DNA from: Candidatus Eiseniibacteriota bacterium
GTDB taxonomy: Bacteria > Eisenbacteria > RBG-16-71-46
Length of the DNA: 33,275 nt
Direction of reading: 5' to 3'
NCBI GenBank assembly: GCA_005893365.1
Contig: VBPB01000001.1
Span: forward strand, 545-33,819
Part shown: one piece after another, positions 6,651 through 14,562 of the stretch
Layout of the letters: every line of letters starts with the position of its first letter
Position numbering within the stretch: position 1 is the first letter of the stretch
Notes under the pieces: model-generated
What the model saw: the letters and a program-made list of their open reading frames with translations, nothing else
The model's database searches: none
What the model was told of the DNA's origin: nothing
Position numbers and translations under genes: made by a program

Positions 6651-9600
6651 CTAGGGCTGGGACGGGGCTTCCGCGACCGCGCGCAGCAGCGCCTCGGGCG
6701 CGGCGGGCTTCATGAGGTAGGCGGCGAAGCCGGCCTCGCGCGCGCGGGCCGCGTCCCGTTCGCGGCCATAGCCGCTGAGTGCCACCAGCTTGATGTCCCG
6801 GGTGCGGGCGTCCTCGCGCAGGCGGAGCGCCACCGAGAAGCCGTCGATGTCGGGCAGCCCGACGTCCATCAGGACCACGTTCGGGGCGAATTCCAGCGCC
6901 GCCACCAGCGCGCTCCTGCCATCGCCGGCGAGGCGCACCTCGTGTCCGGACCGTCGCAGGATGGCCTGCACGGCCTGCGCGGCGTCCGCGTTGTCATCGA
7001 CGACCAGGACCCGCCGAGGCGCCACGCCCGTCGCCGACCGGGCCTCCGATCCCTGAGGGTTCGCAGGCGGCGGGATCGCCGGCAGGCGGACCAGGAACTC
7101 GCTGCCGCGGGGCTTCAGGTTGCGCGCTTCGATCGTGCCGCCATGCAGCTCGACCAGTTGGCGTGCCAGCGCGAGGCCGATGCCGACGCCGGTGCCCGCG
7201 CGGTTGTCCCGCTCGCCCTGGACGAACAGATCGAAAACCCGCGGAAGCAGCGCGGCGTCGATGCCGGGCCCGTCGTCGCTCACCCGGATGACCGCCCAGG
7301 CGGTGGCGTCCGGGCGCGCCTCGCAGTCGACCGAGAGCCGAACCCGGCCCCGCGCCGGGGCGTACTTCGCCGCGTTGCTCAGGAGGTTGGTCAGGGTCTG
7401 CTCGAGTCGAACCGCGTCGGCCAAGACCCAGACCGGCTCGGCCGGGAACGAGTCCTCGAGGGCGTGTTGCGAGCGCCGGCGTTCATGCTCGGTCGCGGCC
7501 AGCGCCGCCCGGGCGATGACTTCCAGATTCAGGGTCTCGAGACGCATGCCGACCTTCCCCTGCGTGATGCGCGAGACATCGAGCAGATCGTCGACGATGC
7601 GCACCATGTTCCGGGTCTGTCGCTCGATGATCTCGAGCGCGGAAGGATTCGCCCTCCCGCCCTTCACGGACAGCAGGTAGGCGGCGTTGCTGATCGCGGC
7701 GAGCGGGTTGCGCAGCTCGTGTCCCAGGGTGGCGAGGAACTCGTCCTTCACGCGGTCCGCCCTTCGCAGTCCCTCCTCGGCCTCCTTGAGCTCGGTGATG
7801 TCCACGCTCGAGCCCGCATAGCCCACGAAGTCCCCGCCCTCCAGGATGCGCGGGAGGCCGATCGATTTCATCCAGCGGAACGCGCCATCCGCGCGGCGGA
7901 AGCGAGCGAGGTACTCGAAGGGCGCCCGCCGGGCGAAGGCATCACGGTAGGCGGCCAGATAACCCTCGCGGTCCTCGGCGTGGATGCTCTCGGCCCAGCC
8001 CTGCTTCCGCAGGGCGCTCGCCGGCACGCCGGCGAAGGTCTCGTAGCCGGAGTTCACGTACTCGCAGCCGTCGAGCCCGTGCACCCAGATCAGCACCGGG
8101 GCGCTGTCGGCCAGCGCCGCGAACCGACCCTCGCTCTCGCTCACCCGCTCCGCGGCGCGCTTGATCGGGTCGATGTCGATCATCATCAGGATGGCGCCCT
8201 GGATGCGGTCCTGGACGTCGCGATAGGGGCTCACCCTCAGCCACTGCCAGCGGTCGGTGCGGTCGCGGACCTCCCGTTCGATGACGCTCCCCTGTTGCAG
8301 GGCGCGACCGAAGAGTTCCTGCAGGTCGGGCGCGTCGACGTTCAGCTTGATGTCGGAGAAGGGGCGCCCGACATCGCCGGGGAGCAGGTTGAGGAGCTTC
8401 TGGGCCGCGGCCGTGAAGCGCCGGATGCGCAGGTCCCGGTCGAGCATGACGATGGGCATCTGCACACTGTCGAGCAGGTTGGCGAGATCGCCGTTCGACT
8501 GCGCGAGCTCGGTGTTGCGATCCCGCAGCTCGTCGTTGACCGTCGTCAGTTCCTCGTTGGTGGACTGGATCTCCTCCTTCGAGGTCTCGAGCTCCTCGTT
8601 GACGCTCTGCAGCTCCTCGTTCGAGGACTGGCTCTCTTCGTTGGCCGCCTGCAGCTCTTCATTGGCCGCCTCGAGCTGCTCGATCACCATCTGGAGGTAG
8701 TCGCGCGTCGCGCCCAGCTCCTGTCTCAGGCGTTGCGCCTCCTCGCGCGGCTTCTGGGACGCCGGCGGCTCGGGGGTCTTCGCCGAATGCTCCACCACCT
8801 CCTGGCGGGCTTGGGCCGCCGAGCCCTCGCCCGGCTGCTCGAACACCACCACCGTGCCGGTCGTCCGATCGTTCGTCCGGAGCGGCATGGCGACCACGGT
8901 CACCCGGTGCTCCCCCGCCGCCGACCGGACTCTCAGATTCTCCTCGCGCGCCGGCTTGTGCTCCCGACTCGCGCGGTGCAGGGCGCTGCGGACGCCGACC
9001 AGCAGGCCTTCGCGCAGCATCTTGAGCAGATTGAGGCTGGCGCGCCCCTGGGCGGGGATGAGGTAGGGACTGGTGTCGCCCCGGAACTGCACGACGTTGA
9101 GGTCTTCGTCGACGATCACCGAAGGCGGCACGTAACGCGTGAGCAGCAGGCGCTCGGCCTCCCGGTGGGGGTCGGGCTCGACCATCGGCCGGGCCGCGGC
9201 GCGCGGGAGGGGGCGGGGCGCCGGCTGCGCCCGGGCGATCGCCACCGGGGATCGCGGCCCGGGCTTGCGCGAGTAGATCCGATGCCTGGCATCGACGACC
9301 TGGAAGAGTTTGGAGAAGTCGGCCGCGGTCTCCGAGCTCCCGAGCCACAGGAACCCGCCGGGATTCAGTGCGAAGTGCAGGGTCGGAAGCAGCTTGCGCT
9401 GGAGCACCGGCTCCAGATAGATGAGCAGGTTGCGGCATACCACGAGATCCAGCCGCGAAAACGGCGGTTGGGCGAGCGCATCGTGGCGCGCGAAGACGCA
9501 CATCTCGCGGACCGGCTTGCACACGTGGTAGGTGCCGTTCACCTCCGTGAAGAACCTCCGGAGCCGCTCGGCGGAGACATCCTGCTCGATGCCCTTGGGA

Positions 9601-10757
9601 TAGATCCCGGCCCGGGCGGCCTCGATGCCGATGGGGTTCACGTCGGTCGCGAACACCTGCACCCGCGGACGCCGCTCCCGGGCATCCAGGTATTCGGTGA
9701 ACGACATCGCGATCGAGTAGGCGTCCTGCCCCGTGGAACAGCCCAGCACCCAGACGCGCACGGTGTCATCCCGCGACTTGGATTCGAAGATCCGCGGGAA
9801 CACCAGGCGCTCGACCGTTTCGAAGGCCTGCGGATCGCGGAAGAACTTGGTGACGTTGATCAGGATGTCCTGGGTGAGCGCCTCGACCTCCCGCGGGTGC
9901 GTCGCCACGAAACCCACGTAGTCGGGCAGCCGTTCCAGCTTGTGGAGGGCCATCCGGCGCAGGATCCGCCGGTTGATGGTATTGCGGCGATACTCCGCGA
10001 ATTCGATCCCGGTATCACGCCGCAGGATCTCGAACAGACGTCCGATGGCGGGGTCATCCGTGACCGGGACCGCGCGCGAAGGTCCCGGACGGGCGAAGGG
10101 ATGGCGCGCGATCCGCGCGATCTCAATGGCCATCGCCTCCGGAGCGAGGACGAAATCCACGCCGCCGGAGGCCACCGCGTTGCGTGGCATGGTGGACTGC
10201 TGCGCGCTGTCGTCCTGCGCGAAGGTGATGCCCCCCGAGGACTTGATCTCGTGGATGCCGAGCGCCCCGTCGTTGCCGGTCCCGGAGAGCACCACGCCGA
10301 CCGACTGCTCGCCGAGGGCTTGCGCCAGCGAGCGCATGAAATGATCGATCGGGTGGGGCACGCCGGGCGCGCCCGCGCGCGACACGAGCTGCAGGCGGCC
10401 GCCCGAGAACAGCAGGGTGGCCCCCGGCGGCATCACGTAGATCTGGTTCGGCTCGACCGGCATGTCGTGCTCGGCCTGCCGGACCGGCATGCGCGCCGAA
10501 CGGCCGAGGATCTCGGCGAGGGCGCTCTCGTGGGTCGGCGCCAGGTGGAGGATCAGCACGAACGCCATGCCCGTGTCGGGCGGGAGTGCGGCGACGAGAC
10601 GCTGGAAGGCCTCCAGGCCGCCCGCCGAAGCGCCGACCGCGACGATCGGGAACGAGGGCTCGCCCGAGGCGGGTCGCGGTCCGGCCGCCGGCACTGTCTC
10701 CGGGAGTCCGCCGTCGCTCTCGGACCTGGTCAAGCGCAACCTCCGCTCGCGGCCCAT
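6651..10757 (-). CDS. CheB-CheR-PAS-PAS-histidine kinase-receiver fusion protein
   Basis: A multidomain signalling protein. Numbering is from the upstream GTG at 10805 (1384 residues); the ATG at 10757 is preferred although neither has a strong ribosome site. Domains: CheB methylesterase 52-235 with catalytic Ser60 (GASAGG), His87 and Asp179 (GTGNDG); CheR methyltransferase about 250-515 with SAM motif GCSTGQDAYSIAM and VVCRNLLIYLEP; a coiled coil about 685-770 of repeated NEELQS/NEELET units; two PAS domains about 772-880 and 893-1005; HisKA with His1029 (HELRNPL); HATPase (NAAKYA, DDGPGID, GVGIGLAL); and a receiver from about 1264 with Asp1314 and Lys1366. CheB lacks its usual N-terminal receiver. 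No MCP or CheA is nearby, so a non-flagellar sensory role is likely. An extended -10 lies at 10843-10851. Confidence 0.92.
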   Translation of the reverse strand: MGRERRLRLTRSESDGGLPETVPAAGPRPASGEPSFPIVAVGASAGGLEAFQRLVAALPPDTGMAFVLILHLAPTHESALAEILGRSARMPVRQAEHDMPVEPNQIYVMPPGATLLFSGGRLQLVSRAGAPGVPHPIDHFMRSLAQALGEQSVGVVLSGTGNDGALGIHEIKSSGGITFAQDDSAQQSTMPRNAVASGGVDFVLAPEAMAIEIARIARHPFARPGPSRAVPVTDDPAIGRLFEILRRDTGIEFAEYRRNTINRRILRRMALHKLERLPDYVGFVATHPREVEALTQDILINVTKFFRDPQAFETVERLVFPRIFESKSRDDTVRVWVLGCSTGQDAYSIAMSFTEYLDARERRPRVQVFATDVNPIGIEAARAGIYPKGIEQDVSAERLRRFFTEVNGTYHVCKPVREMCVFARHDALAQPPFSRLDLVVCRNLLIYLEPVLQRKLLPTLHFALNPGGFLWLGSSETAADFSKLFQVVDARHRIYSRKPGPRSPVAIARAQPAPRPLPRAAARPMVEPDPHREAERLLLTRYVPPSVIVDEDLNVVQFRGDTSPYLIPAQGRASLNLLKMLREGLLVGVRSALHRASREHKPAREENLRVRSAAGEHRVTVVAMPLRTNDRTTGTVVVFEQPGEGSAAQARQEVVEHSAKTPEPPASQKPREEAQRLRQELGATRDYLQMVIEQLEAANEELQAANEESQSSNEELQSVNEELETSKEEIQSTNEELTTVNDELRDRNTELAQSNGDLANLLDSVQMPIVMLDRDLRIRRFTAAAQKLLNLLPGDVGRPFSDIKLNVDAPDLQELFGRALQQGSVIEREVRDRTDRWQWLRVSPYRDVQDRIQGAILMMIDIDPIKRAAERVSESEGRFAALADSAPVLIWVHGLDGCEYVNSGYETFAGVPASALRKQGWAESIHAEDREGYLAAYRDAFARRAPFEYLARFRRADGAFRWMKSIGLPRILEGGDFVGYAGSSVDITELKEAEEGLRRADRVKDEFLATLGHELRNPLAAISNAAYLLSVKGGRANPSALEIIERQTRNMVRIVDDLLDVSRITQGKVGMRLETLNLEVIARAALAATEHERRRSQHALEDSFPAEPVWVLADAVRLEQTLTNLLSNAAKYAPARGRVRLSVDCEARPDATAWAVIRVSDDGPGIDAALLPRVFDLFVQGERDNRAGTGVGIGLALARQLVELHGGTIEARNLKPRGSEFLVRLPAIPPPANPQGSEARSATGVAPRRVLVVDDNADAAQAVQAILRRSGHEVRLAGDGRSALVAALEFAPNVVLMDVGLPDIDGFSVALRLREDARTRDIKLVALSGYGRERDAARAREAGFAAYLMKPAAPEALLRAVAEAPSQP

Positions 10758-10842
10758 CCGTTCCAATCGCCGCGCTTGGGCGCGCCCCACCTTAAGGGCC
10801 CGCACCGGGATAGTTCTACGGGTCAGTCTCAGCGGCGGAGCA

Positions 10843-10851
10843 ACTATACCA
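10843..10851 (-). promoter_or_regulatory. Extended -10 promoter element for the CheB-CheR fusion gene
   Basis: On the minus strand the sequence TGGTATAGT gives TATAGT (five of six matches to TATAAT) with an upstream TGn extension. No good -35 is visible, as is usual for extended -10 promoters. The start would be about 31 bases ahead of the GTG at 10805 and about 79 ahead of the ATG at 10757. Confidence 0.4.
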
Positions 10852-11182
10852 CCCGGCGGACGACGCGCTCGCCCGAGGTTCCTGCCCGCCGGCGTGCCTC
10901 CACGCCCGGCCGTCGTGGTCTCGAGATGCCACCGTTGCGCCCCGGCCGGGTGACTTCACGGGCTCGCCCCTGCCGCGGTGCCGCCCGAGGGCCTGACGCG
11001 TACAGATCCCCAGGAGACGAGACCCGCGCTCGCCAGGTCCAACGAACGCGGGTCGAGTGTGGTGCCCGGGGGCGAGACTCGAACCCTCGCCAACGGCGCA
11101 CTCGATGCGCGCGATGCGCACCGACTGCACGTTACGCCTCCCCTTCCACGAGGCCGAGTGCACCGCGCGCACGAGGACTGGG
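10852..11182. other. Intergenic region holding the distal tRNA-Leu att copy
   Basis: I see no credible gene here. The region contains a hairpin plus tRNA-Leu 3'-end fragment at 11022-11084 (listed separately). The short open frames across it are shadows of the GC-rich composition or translate the tRNA fragment. The boundary of the islet falls inside this stretch, so sequence below about 11022 is ancestral chromosome and sequence above about 11084 belongs to the insertion. Confidence 0.5.
11022..11084 (-). repeat. Distal attachment-site copy: tRNA-Leu 3' end plus hairpin
   Basis: This is a direct repeat of 13073-13134. Bases 11043-11071 are identical to 13094-13122 (29 bases), followed by one extra G, then CGAGACT, one C/T change and GAAC. 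The outer hairpin arm ACCCGCGCTCGC is also identical in both copies while the hairpin loop differs. Read on the minus strand this is the T-arm, acceptor 3' strand and CCA of tRNA-Leu, then its terminator hairpin (11022-11053). No matching 5' acceptor strand, D-arm or anticodon arm lies next to it, so it is a fragment and not a second tRNA. The arrangement is that expected for attR of an element inserted in the tRNA gene. Confidence 0.75.
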
Positions 11183-12103
11183 CTACCGATAGATTGCCTT
11201 CACACTGCCCCAGGTGGGTCGGTGCGTCGGCGTGGGCACGTCGCCGAACTTGGCGATGTACGGGGAGAGGTCGTCCATGACGTAGACGTAGCCCGACGGC
11301 CCAGCCGCAACGGCTCGTCCCGTGCCCAGGCCGCCGATGCTGGGGTCCCATGCGCACAGAACCGTCCCGTCGCCCGCCAACGTCAGGATGCCGCCATAGG
11401 GCACATTCACGTAGACCCTGCCGTCCCCATCCACCGCGATATCCTGCGCCCCTTCGAATGGCCCCCATTGACCCAGGAGGTTCCCGTTGCTTGTGTACCT
11501 CAGCACGGAAACGTCGTACGCGGCCCCGTACGAGCCGTACTTGTCTATCACATAGACCACGCCCTGCCCATCGACCGCGATCGCGTAGTCCCCGCAGTGG
11601 GCGGTCTGCACGTCCCAAGCAGCCAAGAGAGTCCCATCGCCAGTGAACTTCTCCATCCGGGGCCCTTCGCCGGTCATCGTATAGACGTTGCCTTGAGCAT
11701 CTACTGCGATCGCAGTCGGAGAGCCGCCGTCGGGGCCAAACTGGCATCCCGCGCCGGGAAACCACTTCCGGACAAACGTGCCGGCGCTCGTGAACTTGTT
11801 CACGGCGACGAGGTCAGTCACATAGACATTGCCCTGAGCATCCGCCGCGATGTCGTAGGGATACCACGAAGGATATGAGGCAACCCATTGGTGCAAGAGT
11901 GCGCCGTCGGGGCCGTACACACGGACGACAGCAGCGCCGTCGAGGACATAGAGGTTGCCGTCGCCGCCGCCCACCGCCATGCTCAGGAGGTAGCTACCGT
12001 GAGTGTTCCAGCGGAAGAGGTACGGCGGTGCGCAGTCCGCTGCGGCGTGGCCAGCGGTCAGGGCCGCGGCGAGCACCAGCGCGAGGGTGGCTGTTCTGCA
12101 CAT
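11183..12103 (-). CDS. Exported NHL-repeat (six-bladed beta-propeller type) protein
   Basis: 306 residues. The chosen ATG at 12103 gives a clean signal peptide (CRTATLALVLAAALTAGHAAA, cleavage near residue 24); upstream in-frame sequence is arginine-rich noise. The mature part consists of NHL-type repeats with the core IAVDAQGNVYV followed by a KFTSAGTFVRKW strand, repeated about six times. NHL propellers are ligand- or protein-binding scaffolds, and no enzyme motif is visible. The extreme C-terminus, after a proline/threonine linker (TPTHRPT), is WGSVKAIYR, which looks like a separate tail and not a propeller strand. It lies inside the tRNA-Leu islet and is transcribed away from the integrase. 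Codon use includes more A/T than its neighbours, consistent with transfer. Function unknown. Confidence 0.8.
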   Translation of the reverse strand: MCRTATLALVLAAALTAGHAAADCAPPYLFRWNTHGSYLLSMAVGGGDGNLYVLDGAAVVRVYGPDGALLHQWVASYPSWYPYDIAADAQGNVYVTDLVAVNKFTSAGTFVRKWFPGAGCQFGPDGGSPTAIAVDAQGNVYTMTGEGPRMEKFTGDGTLLAAWDVQTAHCGDYAIAVDGQGVVYVIDKYGSYGAAYDVSVLRYTSNGNLLGQWGPFEGAQDIAVDGDGRVYVNVPYGGILTLAGDGTVLCAWDPSIGGLGTGRAVAAGPSGYVYVMDDLSPYIAKFGDVPTPTHRPTWGSVKAIYR

Positions 12104-12291
12104 TGTTGCCCCCCATGGAGGCGGTGGAGCGCGACGGCGAGGGGGCGCGGCGGGGGACTGCCTTGCGGTCAAGCCCGCGTGAAGAACGATAAGCCTGCGC
12201 ACCATCCCCCGCAAGAGGCAATCCCGGCGCGAGCGCTCCCCGCGCGCGGTTCCCGGTCGAGCGTCGCGGAGCGAGCCGCAAGGGGACGCGG
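12104..12291. promoter_or_regulatory. Divergent intergenic region inside the islet
   Basis: This stretch separates the NHL gene (minus) from the small ORF plus integrase (plus), so it should hold both promoters. On the minus strand TTGCGG-N17-TATCGT is a weak candidate for the NHL gene. AAGGGG at 12280-12285 is a good ribosome site 6 bases before GTG 12292. No repeats or clear operator are seen. Confidence 0.3.
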
Positions 12292-12435
12292 GTGACCGTG
12301 ATTGCGCTTCCGCGTGGGCTGCACCGCAGATTACAAGCCATTGCGCGGGCCGAAGGGCTGGCGCTGACCGAACAGGCGCGACGAGCACTAATGGCGTGGA
12401 CCGAAGAGCGAGAACGAAGGGGGCGCAGACCATGA
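12292..12435 (+). CDS. Small ribbon-helix-helix-like protein upstream of the integrase
   Basis: A 47-residue ORF starting at GTG 12292 with AAGGGG (12280-12285) six bases upstream. It begins VTVIALPRGLHRRLQAIARA and continues EGLALTEQARRALMAW: a short beta strand, then two helices with the spacing of CopG/Arc-type ribbon-helix-helix DNA-binding proteins. Its TGA overlaps the ATG of the integrase (ATGA at 12432-12435), indicating translational coupling. A role as a regulator or recombination directionality factor for the element is inference. With so short an ORF, a non-coding explanation cannot be excluded, but the start site, overlap and motif agree. Confidence 0.5.
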   Translation: MTVIALPRGLHRRLQAIARAEGLALTEQARRALMAWTEERERRGRRP

Positions 12436-13110
12436 ACGAGCAGCGGGTTGAGTCACGCGAGAAGCCGCGCCGCGAGGGGCGGGTCTATGCGCGGGGCAAG
12501 AAGGGGACGCAGTGGATCGCTTGGTATGACTGCGAGGGCCGCGAGCACCGTGAGAGCATCGGGAGCCGTGACCCGCGCGTGGCCGACCGCAAACTGCGCG
12601 CCCGGCTGAGTGCGAAGGAGCGAAGCGAGAGGTTCGTGCCGGGTCACGGTCGGCGAGTTGCTCGACGGGCCGATGGAGTTTCAGGCTGCGCGAGCACTTC
12701 GGCGACGATACGCGGGTCGCAGCGTCAGGAGCGGTGGCGGGTCGTGCGGGAGCGCGGCGTCGTGGTCGCGCATGTGTTCCATCGCGACGGTCGTCCGACC
12801 CTTGACCTCGCCGACGCGTGGAAGGCGGCTTGCCTCGTGGCCGAACTACAGCATCGGCGGTTTCACGACTTGAGGCGCTACGCCTGCGACCGGATGATCC
12901 GTGCCGGACTCGCACCGACCGAGGCGATGGCCTTGATGGGACACAAGACGCTCAGCATGCACCTGAGATACGGGACTGTTGACCTGCCCATGCTGGAGCG
13001 GGCGGTGGCGAAGGTGGCGGCGCTGGACGGGACGAAGGCGTGCGACACGGACAAATCCGCGGACAAATGCGAACCCGCGCTCGCAAGTGCCGGCGAACGC
13101 GGGTCGAGTG
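12432..13110 (+). pseudogene. Decayed phage-type tyrosine integrase
   Basis: Starting at ATG 12432, the N-terminus (GRVYARGKKGTQWIAWYDCE, then RKLRARLSAKE) resembles the arm-binding part of phage integrases. Homologous-looking sequence then jumps frames: VTVGELLD near 12643-12665 is in a second frame and LREHFGDDTRVA near 12682-12715 in a third. The catalytic end returns to the first frame: FHRDGRPTLDLADAWKAAC, FHDLRRYACDRMIRAGL, LMGHKTLSMHLRYGTVD. That part has the H-x-x-R, the GH box and the tyrosine. The core between the SAM-like domain and FHRDGRP, including the first catalytic arginine box, is missing (roughly 200 residues by comparison with the family). The frame runs on into the tRNA antisense without a stop. 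Inactive remnant; the 3' limit is arbitrary. Confidence 0.75.
13073..13104 (-). terminator. Terminator hairpin of tRNA-Leu / secG unit
   Basis: On the minus strand ACCCGCGTTCGC pairs with GCGAGCGCGGGT (12 bp with one G-U) around an 8-nt loop, starting 7 bases after the tRNA CCA. The mismatch on the plus strand becomes a G-U pair only in RNA from the minus strand, which supports this orientation. The same hairpin with a different loop is present at 11022-11053. Confidence 0.6.
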
Positions 13111-13195
<85 letters not shown>

Positions 13196-13225
13196 ACGGG
13201 TCCTGTCCTTGGCCTCGGCTTGGGC

Positions 13226-13594
13226 TCAGTGCCCTCCGCCGGCCGGCGGCGTCGCCGGCTTGGCACGAGGCGGCGTCGCCGGCGGGGGTGCCGCGGGCGA
13301 CGATGGCGCGGCCTGCGCGGGCGCCTGCGTGGGTGCCGATCCGGGCACCGCGGGTGCGGCCGCGGGCGCCTTGGCCGCCTCCTCCTGGATCAGGCTGCGC
13401 TGCGTGAAGGCCCCGCCCAAGATCATCGTCGCGCGGGTGATGAAGTCGGTGGCGCCGCGTCCGCCGAGCACGGTCTGCGCCGTGCCGCCGAAGGCGCCGC
13501 CCGCCAACCCCCCGCCCTTGCCGGACTGGAGCAGGATGACGATGACCAGGCAGAGACAGACCAGGATGTGAACCGCGAGCAGCAGACCGTACAT
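13226..13594 (-). CDS. secG: Preprotein translocase subunit SecG
   Basis: 122 residues. Two membrane segments are visible: MYGLLLAVHILVCLCLVIVI and, after the characteristic LLQSGKGGGLAGGAFGG loop, GATDFITRATMILGG. This is the SecG signature; the protein joins SecYE in the inner membrane and assists SecA-driven translocation. ATG 13594 is chosen because the first membrane helix starts there and GAGGAG lies a few bases upstream; an upstream extension is proline/arginine-rich. The C-terminal half is an unusual alanine/proline-rich tail (SAPTQAPAQAAPSSPAAP) that most SecG proteins of 70-110 residues lack or have shorter. It follows tpiA and precedes tRNA-Leu. Its own promoter candidate is TTGACG-N17-TAGCTT. 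Confidence 0.92.
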   Translation of the reverse strand: MYGLLLAVHILVCLCLVIVILLQSGKGGGLAGGAFGGTAQTVLGGRGATDFITRATMILGGAFTQRSLIQEEAAKAPAAAPAVPGSAPTQAPAQAAPSSPAAPPPATPPRAKPATPPAGGGH

Positions 13595-13666
13595 GAGGCT
13601 CCTCGGAGGATCGTGGCGTACCGCGGGCACGGCCCCGGGCCAAGCCCGGTGGCGAAGCGGCGAGAT

Positions 13667-13695
13667 AAGCTAGCAGCCGCGCCCCGCCCCGTCAA
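13667..13695 (-). promoter_or_regulatory. Candidate promoter for secG and tRNA-Leu
   Basis: On the minus strand TTGACG (13690-13695) and TAGCTT (13667-13672) are separated by 17 bases. The -35 matches at five positions and the -10 at only three. Transcription would begin about 65 bases ahead of the secG ATG. Confidence 0.35.
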
Positions 13696-13696
13696 C

Positions 13697-13740
13697 GCCG
13701 CGCGGGCCGCCGCGCGGGCCGCCGCGCGGGCCGCCGCCGC
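13697..13740. repeat. 12-bp tandem repeat in the tpiA-secG gap
   Basis: Three exact copies of GCCGCGCGGGCC (13697-13732) and a partial fourth (13733-13740) lie just after the tpiA stop at 13783. The unit is self-complementary in part. It overlaps no gene and may form hairpins in the tpiA 3' end. Confidence 0.7.
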
Positions 13741-13782
13741 GGCGTTCCCGGTGGCCGGTCGTCCCGCGGCGCCCGGCCCCGG

Positions 13783-14562
13783 TCAGCGTGGGGTGGCGGC
13801 GGCGCAGATGCGCCAGAACCCGGCCGCCTCGAGCGAGGCTCCACCCACCAGCGCCCCGTCCAGCTCGGCCTCGCCGAACAGGGCGGCCGCGTTTTCGGCG
13901 TTGACGCTGCCGCCGTAGAGCACGGCCAGGCTCTGCCCCAGGCCGGGGGCGACGACCCGGTCCAGGGTCGCCCGGACCAGCTGGTGGGCCTCGCGCGCCT
14001 GCTCGAGGCTCGCCACCTTCCCGGTGCCGATGGCCCAGACCGGCTCGTAGGCCACCACCGTCGCGCGCGCCTCGGCCTCCCCCAGCCCCTCGTAGACGGC
14101 CCGCACCTGGCGCACCAGCACGTCGGCGGTACCACCGGCCTCGCGCTCGCTCAGGGTCTCGCCCACGCACACGATCGGGGTGAGGCCGTCGCGCAGCGCC
14201 GCGCGCGCCTTGCGCGCCACCAGCGCGTCGTCCTCCCCCATGCCGTGCCGCCGCTCGGAGTGCCCGACGATCACGAACCGGCAGCCGACGGCGCTCAACA
14301 TCGGGCCCGAGACCGCTCCGGTGAAGGCCCCCTTGGGCTCGGGATGCAGGTCCTGGGCGCCCAAGTGGATGCCGCTCCCGCGCACCGCCGCGGCGACCGA
14401 CTCGAGGGCGGGGTACGGCGGGCAGAGCGCGATCTCGCACCGGCGCGTCGTCCCCAGCAGGCCCTTGAGCTGGCCCGCGAGGGCGGAGCCCTCCTGCGCG
14501 GTCTTGTTCATCTTCCAGTTGCCGGCGATGAGCCGGGGCTGCCGCGGCCACGGGCGCGCCAT
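13783..14562 (-). CDS. tpiA: Triosephosphate isomerase
   Basis: 259 residues, the usual length of the family. It interconverts dihydroxyacetone phosphate and glyceraldehyde 3-phosphate in cytoplasmic glycolysis/gluconeogenesis. Active-site motifs are all present: GNWKMN with Asn15 and Lys17, GHSERR with the electrophilic His101, AYEPVWAIGTG with the catalytic base Glu173, and the phosphate-binding YGGSVN and GALVGGASL. The ATG at 14562 shares its A with the pgk TGA (TGATG), so translation is coupled. It is the third gene of a gap-pgk-tpiA operon, followed by secG after a 188-base gap. Nothing unusual in the sequence. Confidence 0.97.
   Translation of the reverse strand: MARPWPRQPRLIAGNWKMNKTAQEGSALAGQLKGLLGTTRRCEIALCPPYPALESVAAAVRGSGIHLGAQDLHPEPKGAFTGAVSGPMLSAVGCRFVIVGHSERRHGMGEDDALVARKARAALRDGLTPIVCVGETLSEREAGGTADVLVRQVRAVYEGLGEAEARATVVAYEPVWAIGTGKVASLEQAREAHQLVRATLDRVVAPGLGQSLAVLYGGSVNAENAAALFGEAELDGALVGGASLEAAGFWRICAAATPR

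Larger units (their letters stand above)
11085..13110. mobile_element. About 2 kb tRNA-Leu-associated genomic islet with decayed integrase
   Basis: The segment is bounded by the duplicated tRNA-Leu 3' end and contains a tyrosine-integrase remnant pointing toward the intact tRNA, a small ribbon-helix-helix-like ORF overlapping the integrase start, and an oppositely oriented exported NHL-repeat gene. The integrase next to a tRNA and the flanking direct repeats are the usual signature of a site-specific integrated element. The NHL gene looks lower in G+C by eye than the neighbouring genes. The integrase is broken, so the element is probably no longer mobile. Exact ends depend on where the crossover lay within the 29-bp identity. 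Confidence 0.7.

Noticed and set aside
11057..11150. A second tRNA gene at the distal att copy
   Set aside because: Only the T-arm and acceptor 3' strand are present, with an extra G. No matching 5' acceptor, D-arm or anticodon arm is found next to it.
6621..11192. Plus-strand open frame of about 1500 codons opposite the CheB-CheR fusion
   Set aside because: Same antisense effect; the minus strand has complete catalytic motifs in order. It also runs through a terminator hairpin and a tRNA fragment.
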